Source of the DNA: Pomacea canaliculata
Lineage: Eukaryota > Mollusca > Gastropoda > Architaenioglossa > Ampullariidae
Reading direction: 5' to 3'
NCBI RefSeq assembly: GCF_003073045.1
Contig: NC_037593.1
Location: forward strand, 3,711,525 to 3,775,524
Length of the DNA: 64,000 nt
This document shows, piece by piece, positions 24,334 through 36,250 of this stretch. The notes under the pieces are model-generated. The model ran no database searches. It was not told the DNA's origin and saw only the letters and a list, made by a program, of their open reading frames with translations. Position 1 is the stretch's first letter, and every line of letters starts with the position of its first letter. Made by a program: the position numbers and the translations under genes.

Positions 24334-27300
24334 CTACTCAGCATCTACAGCGGTAGCTCTTTCTTTGGCTAACTTCCTGGCCAAGAATCGCTTTCGAGCA
24401 TCTGAAACACCCTCATCTGACGTGTGTCGTGCATATTTGAGCTGGCTTTTCTCTACCTTGCTTTCACCTGTTTTCTCCGTTTGAGCCTTCTGTCCATCTC
24501 CATCTTTTGCACTAAAAGGCTGCTTTCTTCCTGACATGCTTGTTGTCTCCTCCTGCACACCCACTTCTTCTTCCGAAGAATCACTTTCGGACAAAGAGTC
24601 ATCTCTGTCAAGATCTTCTGGGGGTGACTTAGTTTGAACAAGCTTGTCTTTAGATGATGAGAAATCTGTTGGCCTGTCTGATTCGCCATCAGTGTCTGGA
24701 TCTTCACGAGTCAATTTTGCCGTGGATGTGGTTTTCTTCTTTTCCTCTTTGCTAGCCTTTTCTTTCTCATTCTCTCTTGAATGTGATCTTCTTGACTTTC
24801 TGTCCTTTGACTTTTGTCTGCCATCTGGAGACTTTGAACTCCTTTGCCTTCTATCTTGAGAGCGTGATCGATGTTTATCTCTTGCATGTCTACTTTTCTG
24901 GGGTGATCTGGATTTTGATCTTCTCCTACTTTGGGACTTGTTCACTCTATTATTTGATTTTGATTCATAAGTTGATCTGTCTGATTTTGAGCCCCTTTGA
25001 GCAGGAGATCTTGACCTTGATCTCCTACATCTGCTCCTGTCATCCCTGATGTATTTTTCTCTGTCCTTCTTCTCTCTCTCCTTCTTTTGCTCTCTGTCTT
25101 GTTCTCTGTCTGCTCTCTGTCTCTCCCATGGCTTGATTTTTTTAATTGTTTCCTGAGAAAAACAATATAAATCTTTTACTCAGACATATATTTTAATTTA
25201 AAAATAAGTACTATATCTAGCTGTTAGGACATAATGAATAGTTTAGACTAGTCTGGAAAAGGGAGAAGGTTATCACAAACCATTCTATAGTAAGACTACT
25301 GAATGAACATTTATACTAGTTTAGGAGATGTAAGTTAATTTCCAATTCTTAATAGTGACTATCTGTTTTGACAACGGTTATAACTACAAATTGTTTTCAT
25401 GTTAAGCTATATGATTAGCTGTAGTAATTCACATTCAACATTATTTTACTGTTTGATGTACCATTCAGTTCTTTTTCTTAAAATCATGTGGACAATTAAC
25501 TTGCTTTTCACAACTGATATCTGTCAACTTTAATAGGTTCATCATCAACAAAGGTCAGAGAAAATTCTAGATGACTAGGCAGTCAAGAAGAGCAGCAAAT
25601 CATTTTCAAAGTGGTCTCTGAAACATAAAATCTACGTGATGAAGAAATGGCAGTGAAAGGATCTGAAACTGCAGAGAGGATACACAAGAAAAAGAGGAGA
25701 AACTTGCAACATTGTTCCACACAGCTGCACTGTTGTTTATCTTCTGTTAGTTTTACCTTTGAACTGAAGAATCAGTACTGTCATCACTTTCTCTATCAGA
25801 TTTTGGTTCCAGCTTCACCTTAAATCTGAGGGAAAAAAAAGATAATAAAGGGTAAAACTGTCAATATTACAGACAACCAAATGAATTATTGTACTAACCC
25901 CACAGAAATGAAGGCATATACTTTCTTTTCAAATGTCAAATTTTAATGGTGTCAAAGTTAAAAAATGAAAGAAAAAGAAAAGATTAAAAAAAAAAGTGGA
26001 TTGGCAGAATAGTGAAAGACAATGAAACAAAGAGCACAATAGAACAGACTAATACAAGCAGATATCAAACAAATAAAGAAGCATAGAAAGTAATGATTTT
26101 TAATATGCTTGTTTACTGGAGTAGTACATAACTATAACTGTTTAGCATATCTGTCAGCATAGTCAATGAATCAAAAATACAACATAGTAAAACATAAGAT
26201 CATTTCCAGTCCTAACTGCTCACAATAACAGCAGAGAAAATACAAAAAATATCTTGCTTCAAGCAATGGAAATGTAGGGTGCCATGCATGAGCATGCGCG
26301 CGCGCACACACAGATAAATAAAATCCTCTTACTCGTCATGTTTTTCAGTTGTTGTTTCTTTTCCAGTTGTCTCCCTGTACAAATAGCGGTAAAAGCCACT
26401 CAGGTCTTTCTGCTTGGTCACATCGAGCATGGCTCAAGAGACAAAACAAATGAAAATACATTGAGCTGCCTTCTAGCATCTAGAAATAGCCAGAATAACC
26501 ACATGCTTAGGAGGAGTTACATTTTCTTTGCAAGAGGTCAGCTTGGATTTCTTTTTTGATGGTTTTAATCAGACAGCCCTGAGCATTAATCAGTGATGGG
26601 TAGAGGTGTACAGAAGACCATGTCACTATGGCAACATTTAAAGAGGAAACATTTGCTTAGATCTCAACTAGCATCACTCACAAAAAAACTATGAAGTTTT
26701 AATCGCAACCATTGTGGGATATGAATTGAGAAAAAGTATGCAGATAGATGAAAGATTATATACATGATATATATATATCACTTTGAGCATGATGTTCTCC
26801 AAAATAATATTAAACAACACCAGTAATAGGGGTCATCCTTGACTTAAGCCTACTGTGGTGCGAAAGTAAACTCCTATTTGCTTATTCAGCTTTACTGCAC
26901 TTGCTGAGCAATTGTATAGCACTTCAGTGATTTGAACATGGCCCTTTTTGATGCTGAATTTTCAGATCACATGCCACAGCTCCTTGTGCCCGACTCTGTC
27001 AAATGTCTTTTTAAAGTCAATGAAGTTGTGGTAGAAGTCCTGCTGATGTTGAAGATGCTTTTCTAGAAGATTTGCTCATCTGTGCTTCTATCGTCTGGAG
27101 GTTTGTGGTCTCAAGTCAGCCTGATTTTACCCAGCAGTTCCTCTGTAGTGGTGCTGATGAGGTTCTGTATGACCTTTAGCATGACTTTGCTTGGGTGGCT
27201 GATAAGGCTTATGGTTCTGTAGTTCTGGCACTGTTTGCTGTTTCCTTTTTTGGGAGGAGTATGACGAGTGACTGCATTCATTCTATGCGTTCCCAGACTC

Positions 27301-30300
27301 TTTAGCACAGAACAGTGGGGGTCTTTGGTTGAGCAGTTCAGTTGGTACATTATCAATGCTTGGCGACTTTCCTCCTTTCAGACTTATTCACTGTTTCTTC
27401 TAATTGTTTGAAGGATATTGGCATTGGTCTTTAGCTGAAAGTTGTTCAGGTCTTTGTAGTACTCAGTCCATCAGTTGAGTACAGGACTGTTTCCTGTGAG
27501 AACCCATTGCTGTCTTCAATGACTAAGGTGACTTCAATGACTACTGATCTGTCCTAGTGAGGGTAGGCCTGGTGTCATTCCATCCTCTTTGTCTGGGGAT
27601 TGGCTCTCATTCCAGTTCTCCCTAGCTGCCTTCATCCCTTTTTTGATGGCACAGTCCACTTCTTTTGTATTTGGAAGCTGCTTCAAGTCTGCTTTTCTTT
27701 CCTCTCTTCAAGGCCCTCCTTTGGTTGAGGGTGTCCATATCAGTCTACCAACTGTAGCCTTGAAGATTTCTACAATGATTGGGTTTTGCGGCTTCTCCAA
27801 ATCAAAGCAAATTTGGGAAGTGTTTGAGAGCCGCTTCAATTTCATTAGAACAAGATCATAGTCGCTGTCTATATATATATATACTTTCTTACAATACTAC
27901 ATGAATACATGAACACATGTCCAGCTGCTCACTTTCCTCACACAAAGAAAGAGAAAGATGGATGAATACAATAGAAATAGTAGAGGGAGAGATGAGACAT
28001 TTAAAAAAAAAATACCTTCTAATGCAGCCTCTTTTTTTTCCTTCTCTTCTGCTTCTTCTTGTTCTAGCATCTTCTTCTTATAAGCTGAGGTAACAAAAGC
28101 TTCTTTATCTGCAAACTGGTTCCCCTCTTCTTCTCTCTCCTTCTGAACCTTTCTCTCTGTCCGTCTCTCCTCCTCCCTCTTTCTAACTTCTGCCATCTTC
28201 AGCAAACTGTGATGTATTTGGGCTGCACAATATACAATTTTTACCTGAATTCAGCATGAGTCCATCTTGCCAAGAAGAATGAAAGAATCTAGTCTACCAA
28301 GAGTCTCAAAATTCATAAATAACATTAGCACACAGTATAGAGAACTTACAGACAGATACAAAGCCCTGAGAATCTGCCTATAAGATTGTCTGCATGTCCT
28401 GAGATCCTGATTTGCTTGTAGTTCATATGTAACAACCTTCAGATAGTTCTACCTCTGATTGTTTTGAAAGCCTCAGAGATGGTAACATAAACTAATACTA
28501 AAGAGAACAAAATCCTTACCTTTCGATCCTGTTTATTTTTTTCCTTCACATCTGACTTAATTTTTTCTGCCTGGATGTTATCATACACAGCATCATATTC
28601 ATATACTGTGGGGTCCTGCAGGATGGCTTTGTCTATTTCTAGCTGTGTCTGGACAAAAAGAACAAGAAAATTTAAGCAGTTCAAGTTAACTGATTAAAGT
28701 TCATTTCAAGCTCCATAGGTAAAATTTTATATACATAATGAGTCAGAATCTGCTTTTATAAACTGAAATAATTTGCCTGTGAGCACAGATAGATGAAAAA
28801 AGGAAGTTCATTATTGATTATCATCCTCTGATTCATCTCATTAGTGACAGCACGCCATGAATAACACTTAAACATAACATACAAAGTGCCAAAAAAAAAA
28901 GAAAAAAGAAAAGAAAAGAAGAAAATAGGTTATTCTGCGTTGCTACTGTATGACGACACTATGGCTTTCCGAGCTGTAGATCTGAACTCAGGGCCGTTGA
29001 GATCCAGTACGGGCCCAGGGCAGACGACTTGCTAAACTGCCTGATTGTACACCAGCAAGTCAGCCTTACCATCGACATCACCTCCCCACCATTGCGCAGA
29101 TAACAAGACCCTGTTTTCCTGTTCTGTGAACACTGAGGACAGGCTGTTGCCACACGATATTCCAGATACAAGAGCTTTTCTCGGAGTTTGCTTCTATGGC
29201 GGACACTAATAGTCCTTTGCGCAGCTGATACTAACACTGGCAGCTGAGAGTCTCAGCCGTTCCACGAGAAAGAAGTGCAAACTATTTGTAGTTTTGTGGT
29301 TATTTGTGGTTACTAAGGGCGATCGCTGTAGATCTAACGGCGACGACTCCAGATAACAAGGATCGATGACATCGGAAAATATTGAGAATATACTGAGAAC
29401 ATCTTAAGACTATGAAGGAATCTTATCATGTTATACAATGACAAAGGGGATTGTCGCTTCACTTTCTTTACTACAACTCAAGTTCGCTGTGACAGTGAGT
29501 GAAGCACGCGAGAGCGATCGACATCCAGCCTGTAGATCTAGTCAGTTCGCAGAATGCAACACAAATGCGGCTTGTAGATGTTGATCACAATCATCAGAGG
29601 GGGTCATCGTGCAGTTTGATAGTGTGGCCTGTATCGATCAGCTATATACAGGTCACAGAGATACGACCACAGTGCATGTAGCTCAGCACTCGTCAAGAGG
29701 ACTGTGGATTGTACTGCTGGGCCAAGCACCTGATGATGTAACCCTTCATTTTCCCTACAATGCCCATGTGAACACCTGTTTTTCTTTCTTCTGATTTGTG
29801 GACCTATGTTTGTGAGTAGTGTTCATGCGCTTTGTAGCAGCAGATCGTCGCTCACAACTGTGGTCATTTTTTTTGCCGTCGGATCGTTTGATACTGTGTG
29901 CAACTTCACTGTGTGAAAAATTTTTGGCGCATTGAGCGTTTCTCAAGGATTCGGATTTTGCGCGTTACAAAACTCCTTCATTCATTCATTCATTGAGCCA
30001 CAGGGATAGAAAGATTCAAGTAAATATTTAAGCTTGCATCACAGGAGTTTTTGCGAAATCGCAACTTTTTCTTTCGATGATTTTTTTTTAAGTAATAAGC
30101 TATTTAGGTCATTTGCTGTATGGGTGCTGTTTGATATTAACAGTGAAGAAAACTGGAAACTGATAGGAAACATATATGATAGTTTTACTACATAATAAGA
30201 ATTAAAAATAAATATCATATTTAAAATAACAATGTCAACATATAGATACTGTTACAAAAAAGTGAAGTTACATTGTAAAACTTGGCTGAAATGTGTATAG

Positions 30301-31348
30301 TAGATAGTAACTAAAAGAAGTTACTGTATAATATAAGCTACTGAAAGTGCTACATCGATCAGACATGATTTAATATCAACAAACGATAAAATACAAACTA
30401 CTGAAAGTGCTTTTTTTATTAAATATAAACAAACAATAGAACCATCAAATGATAAAATTTTACCTGTTTTTTAACTTTTGCCAAATCAGTGGTCACTTTC
30501 TTCGAAGTACCTGATTTAGGTATATTACTAGATTCCTGGTAACAAATGAATTTGAGCATTTCATGCTGCGCTGTTAAAAGAAATTCTACTAATGCAAATA
30601 GATTTATGTGTAACAGTACACATAATTTACATCAAATGGTATGATTAGTTTACAATGAATTAGAACTACCCATTATCTTGCCAAAATTTATCTGAATATT
30701 ATTGAAAGAAAATCTATTTATAATAACAAATCTCAGTATGATGTATAACTGATATTTTCAACATCATTGTAGCCAAATATATTTGTGAGTAACTCAATGT
30801 AACCAGGATCGGTTATGATATCAATGACACCTGAGCTACATGTCATATGACAAATACATATTGAAAAAAAATGTTCTTTCATTTTATGTACAGTATCTGA
30901 GAAATGACTAGCTATTCAGTGAAAAGTAATTTCTGTAATCTGTGGTCAATTTGACTTTTAGCAGTGGTCAAACCGACTAGAGGTAGTGGTCGAATTGAGA
31001 TGGTTGAATAAGCAAATGGTTGAATCAACCAGTGACCAAAACAACATAGTACCTCATCACTGTCATCTCCAAACACATTTCTTTTTGTTGCTTGTGTCAG
31101 CATTGCACCTCTGCCGGTCTTCTTGGGTATAAACAAGCCATATCTAGATTTTAAAAATGAACAAATGATGTGTAAAAACGTAACATACTGAGATTTAACT
31201 GCAGTATATACAGAAAGTCATGCATGCACATAGGTGGGAGAGAGAGAGATTGTTGTATAATACCATCACTAATAATGTGGTGATCATCGATTTTTAATTT
31301 CGATCACAAATTTCACACAATGTACATTATTTCTCCATTTTGCACACA

Positions 31349-31399
<51 letters not shown>

Positions 31400-31988
31400 C
31401 AACGCGTGCTTTATATAGCGCATACTTAAGCTCGTAAGGAGCGCGCTCTTAGCGCTTGAGACAAGAACGAGATATGGACAACATACATAGTGACTAATAA
31501 TGGATGACTAATAAAAGATAAATATAGAAAACGCAAAGAGGAATCGGGGAAGAAGAACTGAGGGTATCGTAAGAAGGTTGAAGATGAACTAGCACTGTGT
31601 GACTCTTAGGAGTGATGCTCAAGGAGGTGTCTTTTTACGGCACTATTTAAAAGATTTCATCTGGCTACTTCTTAGAAAAAAACTTCAAACTATCTTCACA
31701 AAAACAGACATAGCCCTTTGATTTCTTAATCGATACCAGTATAACACAATTAAGTTATTGTCAATGCTAACAGTACTAATAGTAATACTAGTACATAACA
31801 CTCAAATGACTGCTGGACAAGATGCGAGGCAGTCTATTCAGTTTAGACTAGATTGATTTTATTATGATACGGTAAAGGTCAGCATACGGCTTTTTCAAAA
31901 CTTATTACACTTCTTTCCTTCCAATAAAAGTATTTTAAAATAAAAATACTTAACGACAGATTACTGACTTGGTATTGGGCGCCGCCAT
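24334..31988 (-). CDS. NSRP1: nuclear speckle splicing regulatory protein 1 (NSRP1/CCDC55), 8 exons
   Basis: NSRP1 is a nuclear speckle protein that modulates alternative splicing. Exons on the minus strand: 31988-31969, 31143-31053, 30535-30464, 28648-28520, 28222-28016, 26432-26333, 25825-25757 and 25152-24334. The product starts MAAPNTKYGLFIPKKTGR and has NVFGDDSDE, matching the vertebrate N-terminus. It continues with LEIDKAILQDPTVYEYDAVY, then DRK-PKYI, EVRKREEERR, FADKEAFVTSAYKKK and MLDVTKQKDLSGFYRYL, all family landmarks. The long last exon encodes an RS/SR- and Lys/Glu-rich region and the conserved end SDARKRFLARKLAKERA. Total length is near 502 aa against about 558 in human. Two frame problems occur: one base is missing in PKYI(H)SLLK at about 28210, and exon 7 to exon 8 is off by one. 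Both look like sequence errors or, for exon 7, an alternative donor. Old retroelements sit in the introns. Confidence 0.94.
26785..27860 (-). mobile_element. decayed non-LTR retrotransposon (reverse transcriptase part)
   Basis: It lies inside the NSRP1 intron between exons 5 and 6, in the same orientation. Minus-strand translation gives PPKKGNSKQCQNYRTISLIS, then HPSKVMLKVIQNLIS, and further on FIDFKKTFDRVGHKELWHVI and SAVKLNKQIGVYF, which are reverse transcriptase blocks (compare KKGN..NYR.ISL and DF.KAFD). The frame is broken by several stops and shifts. The higher-coordinate part (27360-27860) appears to be the region before the RT domain. No endonuclease or tail is identifiable. Confidence 0.8.
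28940..29990 (+). mobile_element. GC-richer block in NSRP1 intron, probable retroposon insert
   Basis: Base composition rises clearly above the flanking intron. The block begins after an A/G-rich tract (28880-28925) and ends at a (CATT)n run near 29975. Terminal ATTC-type microrepeats are typical of L2/CR1-like element tails, so a plus-oriented insertion is plausible. I find no readable reverse transcriptase in it. Its identity is an inference. Confidence 0.3.
31352..31399. repeat. (AAT)n microsatellite
   Basis: Sixteen perfect AAT units adjoin a dispersed repeat on the right side. Confidence 0.9.
31400..31660 (+). repeat. dispersed repeat beginning at a microsatellite
   Basis: Directly after (AAT)n comes GTGCTTTATATAGCGCATAC, then AGCTCGTAAGGAGCGCGCTC and TTAGCGCTTGAGAC. 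Sequences of this type (TTTATATAGCGC after a trinucleotide run) are, to my knowledge, common interspersed repeats in mollusc genomes. It lies in the first NSRP1 intron. Confidence 0.5.
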
Positions 31989-32337
31989 TTTGTTAGGCTA
32001 AGTATTTAGAGTGGCCTCCCTTCGACCGCGTTTTTTCCAGGGACGACGAGGGAGCCGCCCACTTCGTGTATCATAATATACCATGTATTGTATGCCACAA
32101 CAGAGACAAGACTGTAAAAAATTTGCTCATCGCTCTATATTTGTGTATCGTGGCAATGCTGACAAAATTATCGCTAATCAAAGAGAGGAAAAGCCCTAGC
32201 GTCGTACTCGGAAAGAAGAAATCAAGCAGGTACAGTGTTCTAACATGAGCTAGTAGCTGTTTTCAAAGCATCGGTTTTTGAATCGCCGCAACCCACGGCC
32301 AGTACCTTCATCGTTCAGTCATCTGATAGGCTTAACC
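31989..32337. promoter_or_regulatory. bidirectional promoter between NSRP1 and a small membrane protein gene
   Basis: The two start codons face away from each other with 349 bases between them. The NSRP1-proximal part is CG-rich (CCTTCGACCGCG, GACGACGAGGGAGCCGCC). No TATA box stands out. A 60-codon plus-strand frame at 32066 has no splice or homology support and is probably chance. Confidence 0.5.
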
Positions 32338-33124
32338 ATGGAGAACGACAACAGCGTCATTGTCGTTTTGAAGAAGCAAGACTCTGGTGAGAATACAACC
32401 TTAAAGATCCCGCTTTAAGCAGCATGCAGTACTTTAATTGTTTTCTATAACTGGATTACTGACTTAAAACTACTTTACTTATTATTTATCAAAATGCTTT
32501 TTTCCGTTGACGGATTCGTGAACTTTAAAGATAATATTGTTTGACAAAAAATCATTGACACGTGCATAGAGCCAAATTCCATTGGTACAGATGTGGTAAC
32601 TAAGAGTATATTTCATTTTTAACTATTGCGTATAGGTAACAAAAATAATGATCTGACTGTAGTGTGGGATACAAAAAACGTATGAATTTAGTTTAACTCA
32701 GCGATAAGATTTTAGATCAGGTATGTCTGGTACAATTAAGATTCATGGTTCATTTTTTACATTCGCTGAAGACTTAAAAAAAAAATAAAAATAAAAGTAA
32801 ACAGAAGAGTAGAAAGAGATGTGTCGTTGTATTTTAATGGAGAGTTAAATAAATATGGATCATTGTAATCAGAATCTGCTTTTGTCTTGCTGAGAGGTTT
32901 ACCCTTGCATGTTTAAACTCGTGGTCTGTTACTGTTTGTCTTGTGCAGCCCTCACCATCGGATTGTTCTGCGCTCTGCTGACCTTGTTTGTCGCTCTCGC
33001 CGTGCTGGTCTACAAGCCCCATTCTCGTCCGGGGTCGAGAGCTGCCGCAGGGGATGCTGCTGGCACAGTCAGTTTGGCAAGCAGAAGAAATCGTCACGGC
33101 ACAGGATCTGAAGGGATTGTTTAA
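32338..33124 (+). CDS. 74-aa single-pass membrane protein, 2 exons
   Basis: Exon 1 is 32338-32386 (MENDNSVIVVLKKQDS) with donor GTGAGA. Exon 2 is 32949-33124 after the acceptor TTGTGCAG. The split Ala codon is in phase and the total is 75 codons. Residues 18-41 (LTIGLFCALLTLFVALAVLV then YK) form one strong transmembrane helix. The N-terminus is short and hydrophilic. The C-terminus is Arg/Gly/Ser-rich (KPHSRPGSRAAAGDAAG, RRNRHGTGSEG). By the positive-inside rule the C-terminal side is probably cytoplasmic. The start ATG has a good context (ACCATGG). I know no named family. An A-rich AATAAATAAA stretch at about 33300 could be the polyadenylation signal. Confidence 0.65.
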
Positions 33125-33639
33125 ACGGGAAACGTTCGAAGGGTCACATGCCAGCATAAGCGGACATGGAGTACCACTGTTTCGACTGACAGTTTAAAGC
33201 CAAGCCCGAGCCCGAACACGTGTGAAATTATTTTCCATTGAGTGAGTGTAATTCATTAGAATTTACACATTAGAATCACTGTTGGGTATAATTGTCTAAA
33301 AAAATAAATAAAAACAAAAATGGAATCCATAGTCTAACAGGCAGTGCGTCTGTTGCTGTTTGTTCTTTCCCAATGCAGGGAAACAATAGGGGATGGGGAT
33401 ATGAAAATCATCGCTAAAAACAATACCAACAAGCTGACAAAGTGGTGATGTATAGGAAGTGATATAAGCTGACAGGGACGGTATAGTTGCTTCGTCTTGA
33501 AAACGGATATGCAGTCGAGGTGACCGCCACTGGCAGTGAGAAAGCATGTCATTGGCGGGAAATGGTTCTGTCACTTCAATCGAAAATACTAACAGTGCCA
33601 AAAGAAAGGAAAACAATTACTTCATTCTTCATCCTAACA

Positions 33640-33775
33640 GCAAGCAGCCAATTACTATCCAGCTAACGGTATGCAGCTGACATCATGAAGCAGCCAGCCA
33701 ATCACTGTCTAGCTAGTATTGTATAGCAAGCAGCCAGTTACTATCCAGCTAGTATCATGCAGCGGAAGTCATCTG
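33640..33775 (+). repeat. short imperfect tandem repeat
   Basis: About three copies of a unit containing AGCAGCCAATTACTATCCAG followed by CTAGTAT and ATGCAG, with substitutions. Confidence 0.5.
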
Positions 33776-34970
33776 TATTCTTGAATACAAAGTGTCAGCA
33801 CTTATCGCTGGAGATCTGACCGGCTGTCATGGCAAAGTGGTCTGCTATGACTGCGGGCCGCAGCTCGGCCCGATTCCGATCAACAAGGAGTTATCGATTT
33901 CTTTTTTTCTTCTTTGGCATATTGATTTTGTAACCATCAACGGCCTTGGGTCACGTGGTGTTATTGAATGCACTCAGCGACTGACCCCACGAACTGTAAT
34001 TTGCATATATGCACCATGGTCCTTACGGGCGTATGTATGATTGTGAAATGTACAATATCTATTTGTCTATCATCCTTTCTTCATTTTTTATATTGTTTTG
34101 TGTGTTGTGAGCGAATAAATACTAGTTGATTCATATTAAAACGGAATATAACTTGAATGGGAGATCAAGTGTTTCTGATTTCTTTTTGCCTGTTCATTAC
34201 AAGCATAATGTTTGTTGTTCGGAGTGATGTATTGTTTAGTCAGTTTAATCTTTGAGAACAAGGGGCTGTGATCATTACTTGTAGGAGACGATACTGGTGT
34301 GCTTGTTTTGTCTCTTGTGATCGTAGTAGTTTACTGTCGCTTACACGCACGCACTTACGCGTGATAATCCACACATACACAACCTAAGTACCATCATCTT
34401 GAACACCACCACCCTGCAACATCGGCTGCTACGTTACTAGCTTGAATAAAATGTATATAGAAAAGCCAACCGGAAAAGCAGAAGACACCGAGACAAACAA
34501 ATGTAAGAGTTAAAACTCATGTCATCAACATTTCACAGCCAAAGCGAATCCGACTTCTGGTTGTTGATCTCTTTCTGTGCCCAGTGATGTGTTTGCAGGC
34601 GTGTACCTTGAGAACAGAAGATTTGTACTCAACAAGATTTTTATCCGGTTATTAGGACAAATTTATCCTACTATAACTTTCGGAGAGTCCATTTTTAATG
34701 TGAAAGTTTTCCACCGTGATCAAATATTTAAAAAAAAAAACTTTATTCAGACACGAAGAAAGTTTTGTACTTTATCGTCAAGTCTTAAACTAAATAGATA
34801 TTCGTATTTTGTTATTAACTCGGAATATTAAAAAAAAAAAAAAAAAGTCTGCAACCCTTAAAGACAAGGCACACGAACAGTTTCTGAGGAAGAAATCTTC
34901 CGTACATGTGCCAAGACCCATAACTCTTTTCGGTAGATTGCCGTTCCTGGCTGGGGTGGCATGAGTTTGG
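33776..34970. other. intergenic, no supported gene
   Basis: AT-rich sequence with poly(A) runs at 34728 and 34830. Nothing with splice or domain support was found. Confidence 0.35.
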
Positions 34971-34977
34971 ATTCCCT

Positions 34978-35140
34978 TCAGATCCTGTAAACTTTAGCGA
35001 AACCTGGCAACACGGCGCAGTTGTGAGTAAAAAGCAAACCCGTGTTACACACACCCGAGAAGGCGACCCAGGCCATGGGGGCAAATACAGACCTAACTGC
35101 CGCACAACAGATCAAAAGTGGCCAGACGGTGCTGAACGCC
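34978..35140 (-). other. hydrophobic open frame, possibly an exon (CALHM-like?)
   Basis: The minus strand encodes MAFSTVWPLLICCAAVRSVF followed by APMAWVAFSG. The RSxxAPxxWV pattern next to a membrane helix recalls the third helix of calcium homeostasis modulator (CALHM) channels, but the match is short and no other CALHM exon was found nearby. The opposite strand is also open at 35040-35175 (AMGANTDLTAAQQIKSGQTV then LNAILAKLSRDNVN-stop), which reads equally like protein. At most one of the two is real. Confidence 0.18.
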
Positions 35141-36081
35141 ATTCTGGCCAAACTATCACGTGACAACGTCAATTAGCGACGAGGGAGCCTCATAGGCGTG
35201 AAGCCGACACGCAGCTGCTGGTGCCAGATCGCGATTTCACCTGTACAGGTGAGGTGTTGGGGATGGAGGGGGTAGAGTAGGAAAGAGAGAGGATAAACTC
35301 TTTCCTATCGATTTTGCTTTGTTCACCCAGAATCACTGTTGTCGTTCGACTGTGTATATATACATATACTGTTGTTAAGTTTCTCATTATACGACCATTT
35401 CTCCCTCTCCTCTCACCAGTCTCTAAACAGTAAGCACGTGCACGCATCGACCCTACTCCGCCCACCACCAACCTGCCAAAAAAAAACCACCCAAAACAAA
35501 CCAAAACACTCACTAGCACAAAGTACACGACTCACTCACACACGTGATTAAAATGTATGATGATGTAATTTGGAAGTAGAAGAAAATGTGCATATATATT
35601 CACATGTAAGATATAAGTATATGAGCATATAGCTATAAAAACATGAGTAACACAGTTACTCTAAGTAACAGGCCTATCAGTATGTAACACAGCCTTATGT
35701 TACACACAGCTCTATGTAACAGGTCTGGTAGACTGCGGCGAAGAGTGGCTTATCATTACCTGGCGCGCGACTTGCCCGGTGGACCAGTTGGAATCGATAC
35801 GCCACCAAACTTCTGTCGATACGCTTTATGGGAAATAGCTGTAGTTTTGAACTGTAACAAAGAAAAAAAAAAGAGAAAGTCTTTATCAGAGACGGGAATC
35901 AGTCTCACGAGTTGTTTACATTTCGTTTTTAATAAAAATAATTTGTTACAGCCTTTGACCCATAGAGGCATTTGCAACTCTGCGGTGACTCGACCAGACA
36001 GCATGTCTACACCCTCTGACTAGACTACCGGGTACCTTTACATCCACCATTGTGACACACCCTCTCTCTGTGCGTGTTTAT

Positions 36082-36250
36082 ATGTGTGTGTGTGTGTGTG
36101 TGCATTTATCCACAGAGTTGAATGACAAGATCATTTATCCACTGTGTGCATTTATCCACAGAGTTGAATGTCAAGACCACTTATCCACAGAGTTGAATGA
36201 CAAGACCATTTATCCACAGAGTTCAGTGACAAGACCATTTATCCACAGAA
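36082..36250 (+). repeat. (GT)n followed by five 29-bp tandem repeats
   Basis: After a GT run at 36082-36102, a unit of CATTTATCCACAGAGTTGAA + TGACAAGAC recurs about five times to 36250 with few changes, without spacers. Confidence 0.75.

Noticed and set aside
24453..24859. Alternative frames over the NSRP1 last exon
   Set aside because: Shadows of the RS-rich coding frame, which alone reaches the conserved C-terminus.
35190..35528. 112-codon minus-strand frame starting with a hydrophobic segment
   Set aside because: The hydrophobic part comes from a CA/AAAC-rich tract on the plus strand; no splice or domain support.
36103..36250. 29-bp repeats as a CRISPR-like array
   Set aside because: Units are directly adjacent with no spacers, and the context is animal nuclear DNA.
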